Counted from the first letter of the stretch, positions 16,554 through 24,581 are shown. The stretch: DNA of 64,000 nucleotides from Brevibacillus brevis (GCF_900637055.1 NZ_LR134338.1:3358001-3422000), one strand, 5' to 3'. Translations and numbers: made by a program. Notes: generated by a model not told the origin, from the sequence alone.

Positions 16554-18493
16554 CGAGGCACCTCCCTCGAGAGCAGCAAGGCGAATACGCCACCAAGGTC
16601 TTCTTCCAGGAAAGGCTCCATCGCGGCATTCATGACCCGAGGAGAAAGGTGATGAAGGGCCAGCACCTCGACAGCTTGTTTCCAGACCTCTTTTTCCGAT
16701 TCTTTCTGAACGCTGTTGCGTGCAACTTCGATGGCTTCACCCGTCAACCCAACAGATTGCGCTGTCAGTACATACTTGGACATTTGATTGGTTGGGGTCT
16801 GAATCTGTTGCAAGGCATACATCAGCGCTGAGCGCAGTGCGTCTCTCTCCTGCAAGCCAATAGTCCCGTACCATCCCGTGCTCGTTTCCACCCAATACAC
16901 CGGAAATCCGCACACCTCATGCCCCTTTGCAATCGTTGGTTTTTCACCCAACGTAGTAAATGACCGGATATAAAATTGGCATCTTTCATCAGCAATTGTG
17001 TCAGTGTGGACAGGTCTCGCTGTTGGCTGTCTCCCTTTCATGTCTGCTGCATACGTAAGCGTCAAGCAATGCCGCAGTGCACGATTAAGTCCTTCTGCTG
17101 CCGTTTCCCCTGCTCCGACTCCGATATTGCCATTTCCTACATTTCGAAAAGCTGAATCTATGGCTGCGAGGTGGTTCACCATTCTTCCAACGTACATTTC
17201 TGCCCCAAGCAGTCCCGCTTCTCTTCGTGCCTCCTCATGGGTATAACCTGGGCAGACGATTTGCGGCATAAGCTCCGCCGGGCCTTCTGAGACAGGATCG
17301 ACTGCTGTAACATTACACTGTGTGAGCGGTAATTGCGTGAGCTCGCCCTCATCCCAACTGTGAAAAATTCCGGTATCCGATGAGGTCCACGACTGAAACA
17401 GAGACTGTAGTCCTTCCTTTGGCTCCGTCTCATTGGATAGCCGTGATTCAAGCTCCTTTCTATCCAATACCTCCAGCCTCATTCCTTCCTTCACCATCGG
17501 ATGGGGCAGGAATGATCGCCAGCTTCCTTCCAATGTCTCCAGATTCAGTACATACACCTTGTTTTCATCCTCATTGTCATTGACGCCAGTAACATGTTTG
17601 AACCATTCGAACACAGCGACGTTCGCTAGCATCGCTGCTGCCGTCATCGAGAATGGATGTTGATCGGGGTCCGCACACAAGGTCTGTCGGTGCAAACGAC
17701 GCCAAGCCGATTCTAAGCAAGCTTCTGATTCGGGATGAATCAACGGTCCGGCTATTCCTTTTTGCATCAGACAAACGGCAAGAACAAATACTTTCTTCCT
17801 CTCTCTGCACGCGGAATGAATGACGCTTATTTCATCCTTGTTCACTTGCGCTGATGTGTACAAAACAGCAGAGAAAGGCTCAATGGCCTCCGACCACTCC
17901 GCAATCCCCCACGACGCTGGTTTGAGCTCCTCCAGCTTGACGTGCGGGTCTTTCCTGCGAGCATGCTCTATGATTGCGTCTAATCGCTCCCGCTTCGTAG
18001 GAGCTTCATTCGTAATGACATAATGGAATTGAACGCAGCCTGATTCTAGCAAGGCGTGGGCAATAGAAAGGAGAAAGGAACCTGCCCCAACTATTAATAC
18101 TTTTTCCGTACGATATTTTTGAAATAAATATCCACCCGATCCGCCAAACTGGTCCAAAAATTCAATCTGTTCCGCATAGGCCGATATGATTTCTGGCGAT
18201 AGTTCATGTGGCTTCTCTCGACTGATGTCTTGAAGAAATCCATTTTGTAAAAGCGTACCCGCTACCTGGTATATTTGTTGTTGGTATTCTTCCGGCAAAT
18301 CGTCGGTCAATTGTGCCAGGGTGTACTCACCATTAAACATCGGCATGAGCTGGTCAACCCATCGTTCAATCATGTCCCCCTTCATTCGAAATGTTCCGAT
18401 GTTATTCCGAAAGTATACACTCCCATCCGAATCAGGCAGATAAACCGTATCCCGCTTCACTTTTATGCGCATCGAAGGATTCAGCTTAACCAT
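16550..18493 (-). CDS. Ocin-ThiF-like TOMM maturation protein
   Basis: A 647-residue protein resembling the thiazole-containing bacteriocin maturation family found beside heterocycloanthracin genes. Seen: an N-terminal ~100-residue winged-helix-like region (VYFRNNIGTFRMKG; YTLAQLTDDL) of the kind that docks leader peptides, then a Rossmann-like E1 nucleotide motif VLIVGAGSFLLSIAHAL at about residue 133, and a large C-terminal region containing IGVGAGETAAEGLNRAL. Family knowledge: it presents the precursor leader to the YcaO enzyme. GGGGGAGGAGA precedes the ATG. It is the first maturation gene and lies downstream of the precursor and a terminator, so it is reached by readthrough or by its own promoter. 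Confidence 0.87.
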   Translation of the reverse strand: MVKLNPSMRIKVKRDTVYLPDSDGSVYFRNNIGTFRMKGDMIERWVDQLMPMFNGEYTLAQLTDDLPEEYQQQIYQVAGTLLQNGFLQDISREKPHELSPEIISAYAEQIEFLDQFGGSGGYLFQKYRTEKVLIVGAGSFLLSIAHALLESGCVQFHYVITNEAPTKRERLDAIIEHARRKDPHVKLEELKPASWGIAEWSEAIEPFSAVLYTSAQVNKDEISVIHSACRERKKVFVLAVCLMQKGIAGPLIHPESEACLESAWRRLHRQTLCADPDQHPFSMTAAAMLANVAVFEWFKHVTGVNDNEDENKVYVLNLETLEGSWRSFLPHPMVKEGMRLEVLDRKELESRLSNETEPKEGLQSLFQSWTSSDTGIFHSWDEGELTQLPLTQCNVTAVDPVSEGPAELMPQIVCPGYTHEEARREAGLLGAEMYVGRMVNHLAAIDSAFRNVGNGNIGVGAGETAAEGLNRALRHCLTLTYAADMKGRQPTARPVHTDTIADERCQFYIRSFTTLGEKPTIAKGHEVCGFPVYWVETSTGWYGTIGLQERDALRSALMYALQQIQTPTNQMSKYVLTAQSVGLTGEAIEVARNSVQKESEKEVWKQAVEVLALHHLSPRVMNAAMEPFLEEDLGGVFALLLSREVPR

Positions 18494-18579
18494 TCTCCTC
18501 CCCCTTTTTGTGCGAGATCAGCCCTTTTGCTACATGATGTGTCACAGTCATTTTATGTAGAATACTTTGTCTCACATGC

Positions 18580-18630
18580 CAGCAAGAAAAACAAAGCCCC
18601 TGCCAATCCGTCATTCTGGCAGGGGGCTTT
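18580..18630 (-). terminator. Terminator/attenuator between TOMM precursor and maturation genes
   Basis: On the minus strand AAAGCCCCCTGCCA pairs with TGGCAGGGGCTTT and is followed by GTTTTTC, 31 nt after the precursor stop. It should make the short precursor mRNA more abundant than the enzyme mRNA by partial termination. Confidence 0.85.
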
Positions 18631-18660
18631 ATTCGGATCGTGGTTAGAAAATATCGCCAT

Positions 18661-18921
18661 TTAGACGATAAAGCATGGGAAGAAGCAAGTGCAGCTGCAC
18701 GTACAGAAGCAGGAACAGCTACAGGAGCAGAAACAGGAACAACTGCAACTACAACGCCCGCAACGGCCGCATCCACATCTACCACATCCACATCTACCAC
18801 ATCCACATCGCCCGCGAACAAGCGTCGCTTCATTCATCTTTTGTTTATCCCAGGGCTGCACTTTATCCGCTTTTATTTCGGAAGCCTTTAGTTTTTTTAG
18901 CTCTTTTTTGAAATCATCCAT
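18661..18921 (-). CDS. TOMM precursor peptide, heterocycloanthracin/sonorensin-like
   Basis: An 86-residue ribosomal precursor. Seen: a charged leader of about 38 residues (MDDFKKELKKLKASEIK, then VQPWDKQ), followed by a core with 20 cysteines. Residues 39-53 are three CGCGR units, 54-56 are CGR, and 57-80 are three octads, CSCSCSCF twice and CTCSCTCF. The tail is FPCFIV. GGAGGTG lies seven bases before the ATG. The product is expected to be modified by the ocin-ThiF, YcaO and SagB-type proteins encoded downstream, cyclising Cys and possibly Ser/Thr. Family knowledge: relatives have Cys-Xaa-Xaa repeats and antibacterial activity has been reported for sonorensin. No leader protease, exporter or immunity gene is adjacent. 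Confidence 0.93.
   Translation of the reverse strand: MDDFKKELKKLKASEIKADKVQPWDKQKMNEATLVRGRCGCGRCGCGRCGCGRCGRCSCSCSCFCSCSCSCFCTCSCTCFFPCFIV
18682..18753 (-). repeat. Three 24-bp-phased octad repeats in precursor core
   Basis: Codons 57-80 encode C-x-C-x-C-x-C-F three times, with x being Ser or Thr. The units differ at synonymous positions (AGT, AGC and TCC for Ser), so the pattern is kept at protein level rather than by recent DNA duplication. Confidence 0.9.
18763..18807 (-). repeat. Three 15-bp repeats encoding CGCGR
   Basis: The unit TGTGGATGTGGTAGA occurs twice exactly and a third time with synonymous changes. Near-identity at DNA level points to recent tandem duplication of this half of the core, unlike the octad half. 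Confidence 0.9.
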
Positions 18922-19051
18922 TCATCTTCACCTCCGCCACTTCATGGAGCTACTCTAAATTTATGAAGCGACATTGGGTATTTGTTCCATGATTGGCGCC
19001 CATTTTTGGTTGAACATGAGAAGAAACCAGCTATGCTGCAAGATTCCCAGA

Positions 19052-19086
19052 CAAAAAAGAAGCCGCCCTCAAAGTGAAGGCAGCTT
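19052..19086 (-). terminator. Terminator after ctaB
   Basis: On the minus strand AAGCTGCCTTC pairs with GAGGGCGGCTT around a 5-nt loop, followed by CTTTTTTG, just past the ctaB stop. It insulates the TOMM precursor from ctaB transcription. Confidence 0.85.
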
Positions 19087-19100
19087 GGATGATCACTGAT

Positions 19101-20018
19101 TTACAGTTTGAAGATAATCCCCATGAGCGAGTAAATAATCACCGTTGAGAACAGCACCGTCATATGGATCAGCGAATAAATAAACATCGTTTTCGACCAT
19201 TTCTGAGAATCCATTTTCCGGTATCCAAAAACACTCAGAACCAGCCATAGAATATTCAGGAGCAGGGCCATAAACGTAAGACCAGCGCTCAATGACCAGA
19301 ATAGAAAACTGCTGGCAATTAAAATAACCAAATAGACATTTGTTTGAATGTAGGTACGTCTTGCACCTTTGACCACAGGCAACATAGGAACCCCAGCCGC
19401 TTTGTACTCATCATGCTTGCGAATCGCGATCGCATAGAAGTGAGGCATCTGCCAAATGACCATGATGATAAAGAGACCGAGGATAGCAGGATGTGTGATA
19501 TCTGGGTGAATGGCTGCCCAACCGATGAGCGGCGGCATTGCGCCAGAAATACTCCCTACCTCCGTATTGTAAATCGTTCTTCTTTTGGTCCACATCGTAT
19601 AAGGCACGACATAAAAAAACAGTCCGAGAAAACCCATAATAGCAGCCAACGGTGTTGCCAACACAAGAGCCACCAAGCCCAAAATCGTCATCAAGGAGGC
19701 GAGCCATAAAACTGTCTTCGTTGATATTTCCCCTGTCACCGTAGGTCTTTTTTTCGTCCGCTCCATGACAGAATCGATATCGCGATCATACACGTTATTA
19801 AATGCACCCGCTGCGCCCATGATTAAAATAGAGCCAATTGTAGCAAATAAGATTTCTGGCAGCTTATCTATTAGACTGAAGTGATACGTATATAAAGCCA
19901 ATGTTAATCCGGCAAACATCGGAATCAGATTCGATTTGATAATCCCCGTCTTAACCGTTTGCGCCAAAATATTGGACATAGGCCGATTCCGCGTTGCAAC
20001 GCTTTCTTCCCTCTGCAT
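19101..20018 (-). CDS. ctaB: Protoheme IX farnesyltransferase (heme O synthase)
   Basis: A 305-residue membrane prenyltransferase making heme O from protoheme for cytochrome oxidases. Seen: the first Asp-rich prenyl-diphosphate site NNVYDRDIDSVMERTKKRP at about residue 95, SGAMPPLIGWAA, a second motif KHDEYKAAGVPMLPVV, and about eight to nine hydrophobic segments. ATG 20018 lies about ten bases after AGAGGGG. An ATG at 19979 is a possible later start. It is divergent from the TetR gene. The usual ctaA and oxidase genes are not next to it. Confidence 0.94.
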   Translation of the reverse strand: MQREESVATRNRPMSNILAQTVKTGIIKSNLIPMFAGLTLALYTYHFSLIDKLPEILFATIGSILIMGAAGAFNNVYDRDIDSVMERTKKRPTVTGEISTKTVLWLASLMTILGLVALVLATPLAAIMGFLGLFFYVVPYTMWTKRRTIYNTEVGSISGAMPPLIGWAAIHPDITHPAILGLFIIMVIWQMPHFYAIAIRKHDEYKAAGVPMLPVVKGARRTYIQTNVYLVILIASSFLFWSLSAGLTFMALLLNILWLVLSVFGYRKMDSQKWSKTMFIYSLIHMTVLFSTVIIYSLMGIIFKL

Positions 20019-20143
20019 TCGTACACTGTCCCCTCTTACTAGATGATCTATATCTATCGTACTCCAAAATAGCATGACATAGTAGACGGTTAAATCCTAC
20101 AAAACTGCCATTTGTATCTTACATACCAATAAGGATTTAAATA

Positions 20144-20175
20144 CTATATGGAATGTTAATTCTATATGGTATGAT
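20144..20175 (+). promoter_or_regulatory. Direct repeat over the tetR promoter
   Basis: CTATATGG occurs at 20144-20151 and 20162-20169. The second copy merges with an extended -10 element TGGTATGAT (20167-20175). CATACC at 20123 and GGTATG at 20168 also form an outer inverted repeat. This is a plausible autoregulatory operator between ctaB and tetR. Confidence 0.4.
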
Positions 20176-20198
20176 TGTCAAGAGAAGGAGGCGGACGA

Positions 20199-20798
20199 AT
20201 GAACAGACGCAGATTAACCCAAGCAGAGCGTAAACAGGAAACAAGGCAATTGCTCATAGACGCAGCAATTGAGACCTTTGCTCAGTTAGGCTTCCACGGG
20301 GCTTCCGTTGATAAAATCGCAGACCATGCTGGTTTTACCAAAGGAGCTGTTTATGCTCATTTCCAGTCCAAAGAAGATCTCTTTCTCGCTATTTTGGAAG
20401 GTCAAATGCAATTACATGTGTCCAATATCCATCACGTAATTGATCACCAGCCATCATTATCGCATTTTATAGAGGCCATGGACGCCTATTTTATGTCCGT
20501 TCAGCAACAAAATCGCACGTGGAACATGCTGAACCTGGAATTTTTGCTTTATGCCATGCGCGAAGAATCTGTTCGCAAGCGATGGTCGAACATGATCATA
20601 GAGTCGGTACAGCATCTTTCCAAGGCCATACAGACATTGATGCCAAAAGAAAGTGACTCTACTCTATCCGCGGATGAAATGGCATGGACGATTCTGGCTC
20701 TTGAGAATGGCATGACCATCTTTTATTACATGAGCGGCGACCAGGTCCCCTTGTCTTTATACGGAAAAGCTTTGCAAAACATGCTATCGTCAAAATAG
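20199..20798 (+). CDS. TetR/AcrR family transcriptional regulator
   Basis: A 199-residue repressor. Seen: an N-terminal helix-turn-helix at about residues 10-60 (IETFAQLGFHGASVDKIADH, then GFTKGAVYAHFQSKEDLF), closely matching the TetR DNA-binding consensus, and a helical C-terminal ligand domain. ATG 20199 follows AAGGAGG; a TTG at 20175 in frame is rejected because it lies in the promoter. It is divergent from ctaB and convergent with an MFS gene 13 nt away. Regulation of itself, and possibly of ctaB or the transporter, is inferred from position. Confidence 0.92.
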   Translation: MNRRRLTQAERKQETRQLLIDAAIETFAQLGFHGASVDKIADHAGFTKGAVYAHFQSKEDLFLAILEGQMQLHVSNIHHVIDHQPSLSHFIEAMDAYFMSVQQQNRTWNMLNLEFLLYAMREESVRKRWSNMIIESVQHLSKAIQTLMPKESDSTLSADEMAWTILALENGMTIFYYMSGDQVPLSLYGKALQNMLSSK

Positions 20799-20811
20799 CG
20801 AGTGCCCTATG

Positions 20812-22008
20812 CTAGATCGTTTCTGACTGAGCAGCCCGTTGCTTCATGATCCGATTGACTCTCTCAGAACCATAGAGTATGAACGCAATGTAGAAGGCTG
20901 TAAAAAACGGTAAAATTGAAACGGTCGTCTGTGCAGCAAGCCACCCTAGCAACGGAGGCAGAAGTGTGGCACCCGTGTACGCAACCGCCATCTGATAGCC
21001 CATCAGCTTTTGCGTTTGCTCTTTCCCAAAGCGTTCGGGGGTATCATGCAGCATACAGGGATAAATCGGAGCGAAGCCTAGCCCGAGCAACAGTAAACCG
21101 ATTAGCGAACAGAAGGTTGGTAATGGCAACATCAACAGCGCTGCCCCAGCGAATGATACAAGAAGTCCACTGCGAATCAGGACGCGGTTGCTCACTTTGA
21201 AGGTAACAAAGCCCGTGATAAATCGCCCAACAGTAATGCCACCATAATACATGGCTACCCACACCGCCGCCACAGCCACGGGTAGCTCTTTCACATTTAC
21301 CAAAAAGCTGCTCCCCCATAATCCCACCGATGCTTCAGCCCCACAATAGAAGAGAAAGCTCAGCAAAGTCAGCTTGACGCCTTTTGTCCGTAACGGTTGT
21401 TCGCTCTGCCCACCAAACGGCTGACCCTGTGACTCTTTGACAGCATGGCTCTGCATGTTCTCCATCCGTTTCCACAAAGGAAGTGTAAACGCTAGCAGAA
21501 TGACTAACCCAAATTGTATAAGCGAAACGGTCAAGTATCCATTCCGCCATAAACCATGATCACGAATAAAACCAGACATAATAATGGGGCCAAGCGTAGC
21601 ACCCACACCCCAGAAGCAATGCAGCCAGCTCATATGATGTGCTTGGTAATGCGTGGCGACATAATGATTCAGTGCAGCATCAACAGAGCCAGCACCGAGT
21701 CCAAGCGGCAATGCCAATACCATCAACCATATAATGGAAGGGGAAAAATAAAAGCCGAGCAAGGCTGCCGCTGTCATCAAGCAACTAATCAGCGTAATCT
21801 GTCCAGTACCGAGCCGTTTTAATAAAGCTCCGCTTGCCAAGCTTGACACGATCGTACCAGATGAAATCACAATGGTGATCACACCCGCTACACCGAATGC
21901 CGCACCATATTCTGCTTGCATGACCGGCCAAGCTGCCCCCAGTAACGAATCAGGAAGGCCCAAGCTGATAAACGACAAGTAAATCATGATCAAAAAGAAT
22001 GTTGCCAC
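20812..22008 (-). CDS. MFS transporter
   Basis: A 398-residue, 12-segment major facilitator. Seen: LGLPDSLLGAAWPVM in the first helices, the loop-2-type motif GALLKRLGTG, and the GVGATLGPIIMSGFI helix with a Gly-rich pattern, similar to the FucP/BSC6-like subgroup. The start is a GTG at 22008. It follows the zinc-ribbon gene by 22 nt and probably shares its transcript. Substrate unknown. It is the nearest efflux candidate to the TOMM locus (about 2 kb away), but the intervening ctaB and tetR genes make that link weak. Confidence 0.87.
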   Translation of the reverse strand: MATFFLIMIYLSFISLGLPDSLLGAAWPVMQAEYGAAFGVAGVITIVISSGTIVSSLASGALLKRLGTGQITLISCLMTAAALLGFYFSPSIIWLMVLALPLGLGAGSVDAALNHYVATHYQAHHMSWLHCFWGVGATLGPIIMSGFIRDHGLWRNGYLTVSLIQFGLVILLAFTLPLWKRMENMQSHAVKESQGQPFGGQSEQPLRTKGVKLTLLSFLFYCGAEASVGLWGSSFLVNVKELPVAVAAVWVAMYYGGITVGRFITGFVTFKVSNRVLIRSGLLVSFAGAALLMLPLPTFCSLIGLLLLGLGFAPIYPCMLHDTPERFGKEQTQKLMGYQMAVAYTGATLLPPLLGWLAAQTTVSILPFFTAFYIAFILYGSERVNRIMKQRAAQSETI

Positions 22009-22030
22009 GATCCCCGCCCCCTGCTCGTTT

Positions 22031-22405
22031 TTACATTCTTACTGTGAGTCTATTCAGCAATTTCTCTCCCTCTGTTTTGAACCGCTTGTTCTTTTCGAAA
22101 AATTCGTTCCCTTCATTTAATTGGGCTGGTCGGTAGCCTGGACCACCACAGCCACAGGAATGATAGGTAAACCCATGCTGATAGAGGATTTCAACCTTTT
22201 TCCACTGTTTCACATCCGTTTGCTTCGGAGCCTTGAAATCATGCCCCATATCCTTCATTCCCTCACCACATTGCGGACAGCTATGCTCGATCTTGTTCCA
22301 CTCTTCCTCCGTCAGCTCATACTTGGAGGTTTGCTTGAAAACTTTTCGGCAAGGGAAACAGGCGTATATTTGTTTGTACGGACCATACATCCCATATCGA
22401 CACAT
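22031..22405 (-). CDS. Zinc-ribbon-like hypothetical protein
   Basis: A 124-residue soluble protein of unknown function. Seen: CFPC near residue 15 and CPQCGEGM near residue 43, giving a two-CxxC zinc ribbon. Then comes HDFKAPK, an HSCGCGGPGYRP segment that could bind a second metal, and a basic tail. ATG 22405 follows AGGGGT. It starts six bases after the ankyrin gene ends. I do not recognise a named family beyond a zinc-ribbon hypothetical protein. Confidence 0.75.
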   Translation of the reverse strand: MCRYGMYGPYKQIYACFPCRKVFKQTSKYELTEEEWNKIEHSCPQCGEGMKDMGHDFKAPKQTDVKQWKKVEILYQHGFTYHSCGCGGPGYRPAQLNEGNEFFEKNKRFKTEGEKLLNRLTVRM

Positions 22406-22410
22406 GATGA

Positions 22411-23121
22411 TCAACCCCTATCCCATTCATCTGCTAGCTTCTCTTTCAATTGGATGGCGAGCATTCTCCAACGTTTTCGCTCCTCCGATTCCGTAGTTTC
22501 TTCCTCGTCCATCTCCAACCAATAGTCGGCATCCATCAACTCATACATATCCAAAAGAGTGATCGTTGCACAGGCAGGATTCTCAAAAGCCGCAATCATC
22601 GCCTCAGGTCCGTCATCCCAGTTGTAGCCATTCACCACAGCATGAAGGAGAACAGATGAATCAAGCTGACTGATTTTCTTGCACCGCTTGCCCTCAGATT
22701 CCTCATATAAAATGTCGTCCACCGTTTCCTCTTCCTCAGTAGACAGTGTTAGACGTACGGCGCCTTTCGTTTCGAGCAGCAGGTCTGCTATAGCTTTATC
22801 CATCCTGGCCGCATTCCAAGCAGTCGCCAAAATGCCATGCTTAGAATCAAGCTCAGCTCCCTGTTGCAGCAATCGTTTTACGGCTTCGACTTGCTTGAAT
22901 TTGACGGCTTTTTTCAATGCTGTATCACCAAGTTTGTCTTCCGCCTCCAGCTCTGTGCCTTTATCCAATAGCATCTGAATCGCTTCCACCGGCATTCGGT
23001 TTGTGATAAAAAGCATCAGCGGTGTTCGTCCGCGTTGATCTCGTTCGTTGATATCCAATTGATCCACTGCTGCTCGCACGAGCTCAAGATCCTTTGTCTT
23101 GCTGACGGTTGCCCAATCCAT
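22411..23121 (-). CDS. Ankyrin-repeat protein
   Basis: A 236-residue soluble protein. Seen: three ankyrin units in the first ~110 residues (DQRGRTPLMLFITNRM; DKLGDTALKKAVKFKQ; ILATAWNAARM), followed by an acidic C-terminal half rich in Glu and Asp. AGGAGAGGA precedes the ATG. Family knowledge: ankyrin repeats bind proteins; bacterial ones vary and no activity can be deduced. It is transcribed toward the zinc-ribbon and MFS genes. Confidence 0.85.
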   Translation of the reverse strand: MDWATVSKTKDLELVRAAVDQLDINERDQRGRTPLMLFITNRMPVEAIQMLLDKGTELEAEDKLGDTALKKAVKFKQVEAVKRLLQQGAELDSKHGILATAWNAARMDKAIADLLLETKGAVRLTLSTEEEETVDDILYEESEGKRCKKISQLDSSVLLHAVVNGYNWDDGPEAMIAAFENPACATITLLDMYELMDADYWLEMDEEETTESEERKRWRMLAIQLKEKLADEWDRG

Positions 23122-23171
23122 CCGGCTTCCTCTCCTGTTCTTCTATCTAGACAACTCCCGTTCCGGTATTG

Positions 23172-23507
23172 CTATGTATCCCCTTTTTTGACAAGCGTAC
23201 TACCGATGAAGTCAAAGCTCAAAGGCGCCCCCTTTTTGTCAGGCTGCCACCCCAGCTTGAGCGCCTCTTCAATGATAGCCGCGACGTCAGCTGGCTTTAT
23301 CACTCTCATATCCAAATGCTGCACAAGTGGAAACTCCGCCCAAAAATCATTCACATCTGATTTGACATACACGCGAATCAGTTGCCCCATTCCTTCATTG
23401 TGCTGAATCGTCAAAGCAAGCAGACCCTTCGCTGCTGGGCTAATGACCCACCGATATCGCTGCTCTCCTACCGTTATACCCCGTATGCCTTTTTTGGGTA
23501 ATGCCAT
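23172..23507 (-). CDS. Conserved-looking hypothetical protein, 111 aa
   Basis: A small soluble protein without recognised motif. Seen: beta-rich composition at the start (GIRGITVGEQRYRWVI) and an alpha/beta pattern after (RVIKPADVAAIIEEALKLGW). It has a perfect GAGGAGG before its ATG, and the frame shows normal coding composition. It lies 10 nt after the WYL regulator stop, so it is probably in that transcript. Confidence 0.7.
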   Translation of the reverse strand: MALPKKGIRGITVGEQRYRWVISPAAKGLLALTIQHNEGMGQLIRVYVKSDVNDFWAEFPLVQHLDMRVIKPADVAAIIEEALKLGWQPDKKGAPLSFDFIGSTLVKKGDT

Positions 23508-23517
23508 AGCTGCCTCC

Positions 23518-24468
23518 TCATTGAGAGTAAATGTTTATCAGTTCTGCCAAATACGTTTTTATGCCATTCAAAATTTCGGGTGAATGCTGGACCGTCACTT
23601 CTTTCCCCAACCCAATCAAAAACTTTGAAAAAAACAAGATGTCACTTCTCGCTACATTTCCTTCCAACCAACCACTTCCATCCTGCCGAACATTCAGCAT
23701 GGATGCAAGCCAAAGTTCAGCCTCACAAGCCTGCACACCCTCAGTGGTCAGCTCTGCAAATAAGTGGACGGTGTCCTGATCCTCGACGGTTTTGACCTGT
23801 CTATTTTCCAAGTGAATGTCTCGAAGATCCAACGGCTTCGATGCCGATACCGATTGTTCGGCAGAGAGGATACGGTCACAACGAAACACGCGAATATGTT
23901 TCTGCGGAAAACAATAAGCCGGGCTGTACCATAGACCGTTTTTTGTATAAATTCCAATCGGCTGTATGTCCCGTGTGGATTGTTGTCCGCGCGATTCATA
24001 AGTGATGCTGAGCACTTTTTGTTGGATGGCGGCATCCAGCAGAGTGGATAAATGCGGAGAGCTGGCTTGCCGCTTCGGTGTCACGAAATCAACGCGGCGT
24101 TTCATTTGATCAATGCGATCACGAATGTCCGGCGGCATAAATTGATAAAATTTGTTCAGGGCCGAAGAGGATTCTGTCTCAAACGGCAGAGAGGTATGGT
24201 GTCGAAGAGCATGGATCGCGAAAAAGATTGCGACCGCCTCCTCCTCTGAGAATGCAATCGGCGGCAAAATCCTTTCCTTCAAAACATGATATCCACCATG
24301 CGGTCCCACCTCCGAGTACAAAGGTACCCCTAACTCACTCAGCTCTTGTAAGTCCCTTAGAATCGTTCGCCCTGATACGCCAAATTCGGCAGCAAGCTCA
24401 CTCACAGTAAACTTGCGCTTCCGGTTGACAGTCATCATCATTTCCAGCAGTCGTTTTGATTTCGGCAT
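23518..24468 (-). CDS. YafY-type WYL-domain transcriptional regulator
   Basis: A 316-residue regulator. Seen: an N-terminal DeoR-like helix-turn-helix (FTVSELAAEFGVSGRTILRD), a PHGGYHV wing, a middle WYL domain (YESRGQQSTRDIQPIGIYTK, then NGLWYSPAYC) and a WCX-type C-terminus. Family knowledge: WYL domains sense nucleic acid or small ligands; many regulate adjacent genes. ATG 24468 follows GGAGAG. It is divergent from an alpha/beta hydrolase, with an inverted repeat between them. Confidence 0.92.
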   Translation of the reverse strand: MPKSKRLLEMMMTVNRKRKFTVSELAAEFGVSGRTILRDLQELSELGVPLYSEVGPHGGYHVLKERILPPIAFSEEEAVAIFFAIHALRHHTSLPFETESSSALNKFYQFMPPDIRDRIDQMKRRVDFVTPKRQASSPHLSTLLDAAIQQKVLSITYESRGQQSTRDIQPIGIYTKNGLWYSPAYCFPQKHIRVFRCDRILSAEQSVSASKPLDLRDIHLENRQVKTVEDQDTVHLFAELTTEGVQACEAELWLASMLNVRQDGSGWLEGNVARSDILFFSKFLIGLGKEVTVQHSPEILNGIKTYLAELINIYSQ

Positions 24469-24495
24469 GACATAACTCTCCACATGTTTTTATTA

Positions 24496-24510
24496 TGACA
24501 ATTCCTGTCA
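24496..24510. promoter_or_regulatory. Inverted repeat between WYL regulator and hydrolase
   Basis: TGACA-N5-TGTCA, a perfect 5+5 palindrome in the divergent region, 28 bp from the regulator start. It is a candidate operator for the WYL protein. Confidence 0.4.
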
Positions 24511-24581
24511 CTATTATCTGTTATGGTGAAGGAGAAGTCGAGTTGGACATGATGCTGATGATAAATAAGGAGGAATTGTGT

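Noticed and set aside
18763..18807. Short tandem repeats taken as a possible CRISPR-like array
   Set aside because: Units are 15 bp with no spacers and lie inside a coding frame.
18640..18958. Ser/Thr-rich and Gln-rich plus-strand frames over the TOMM precursor
   Set aside because: Shadows of the Cys-repeat codons; the minus-strand frame has leader, core and a perfect ribosome site.
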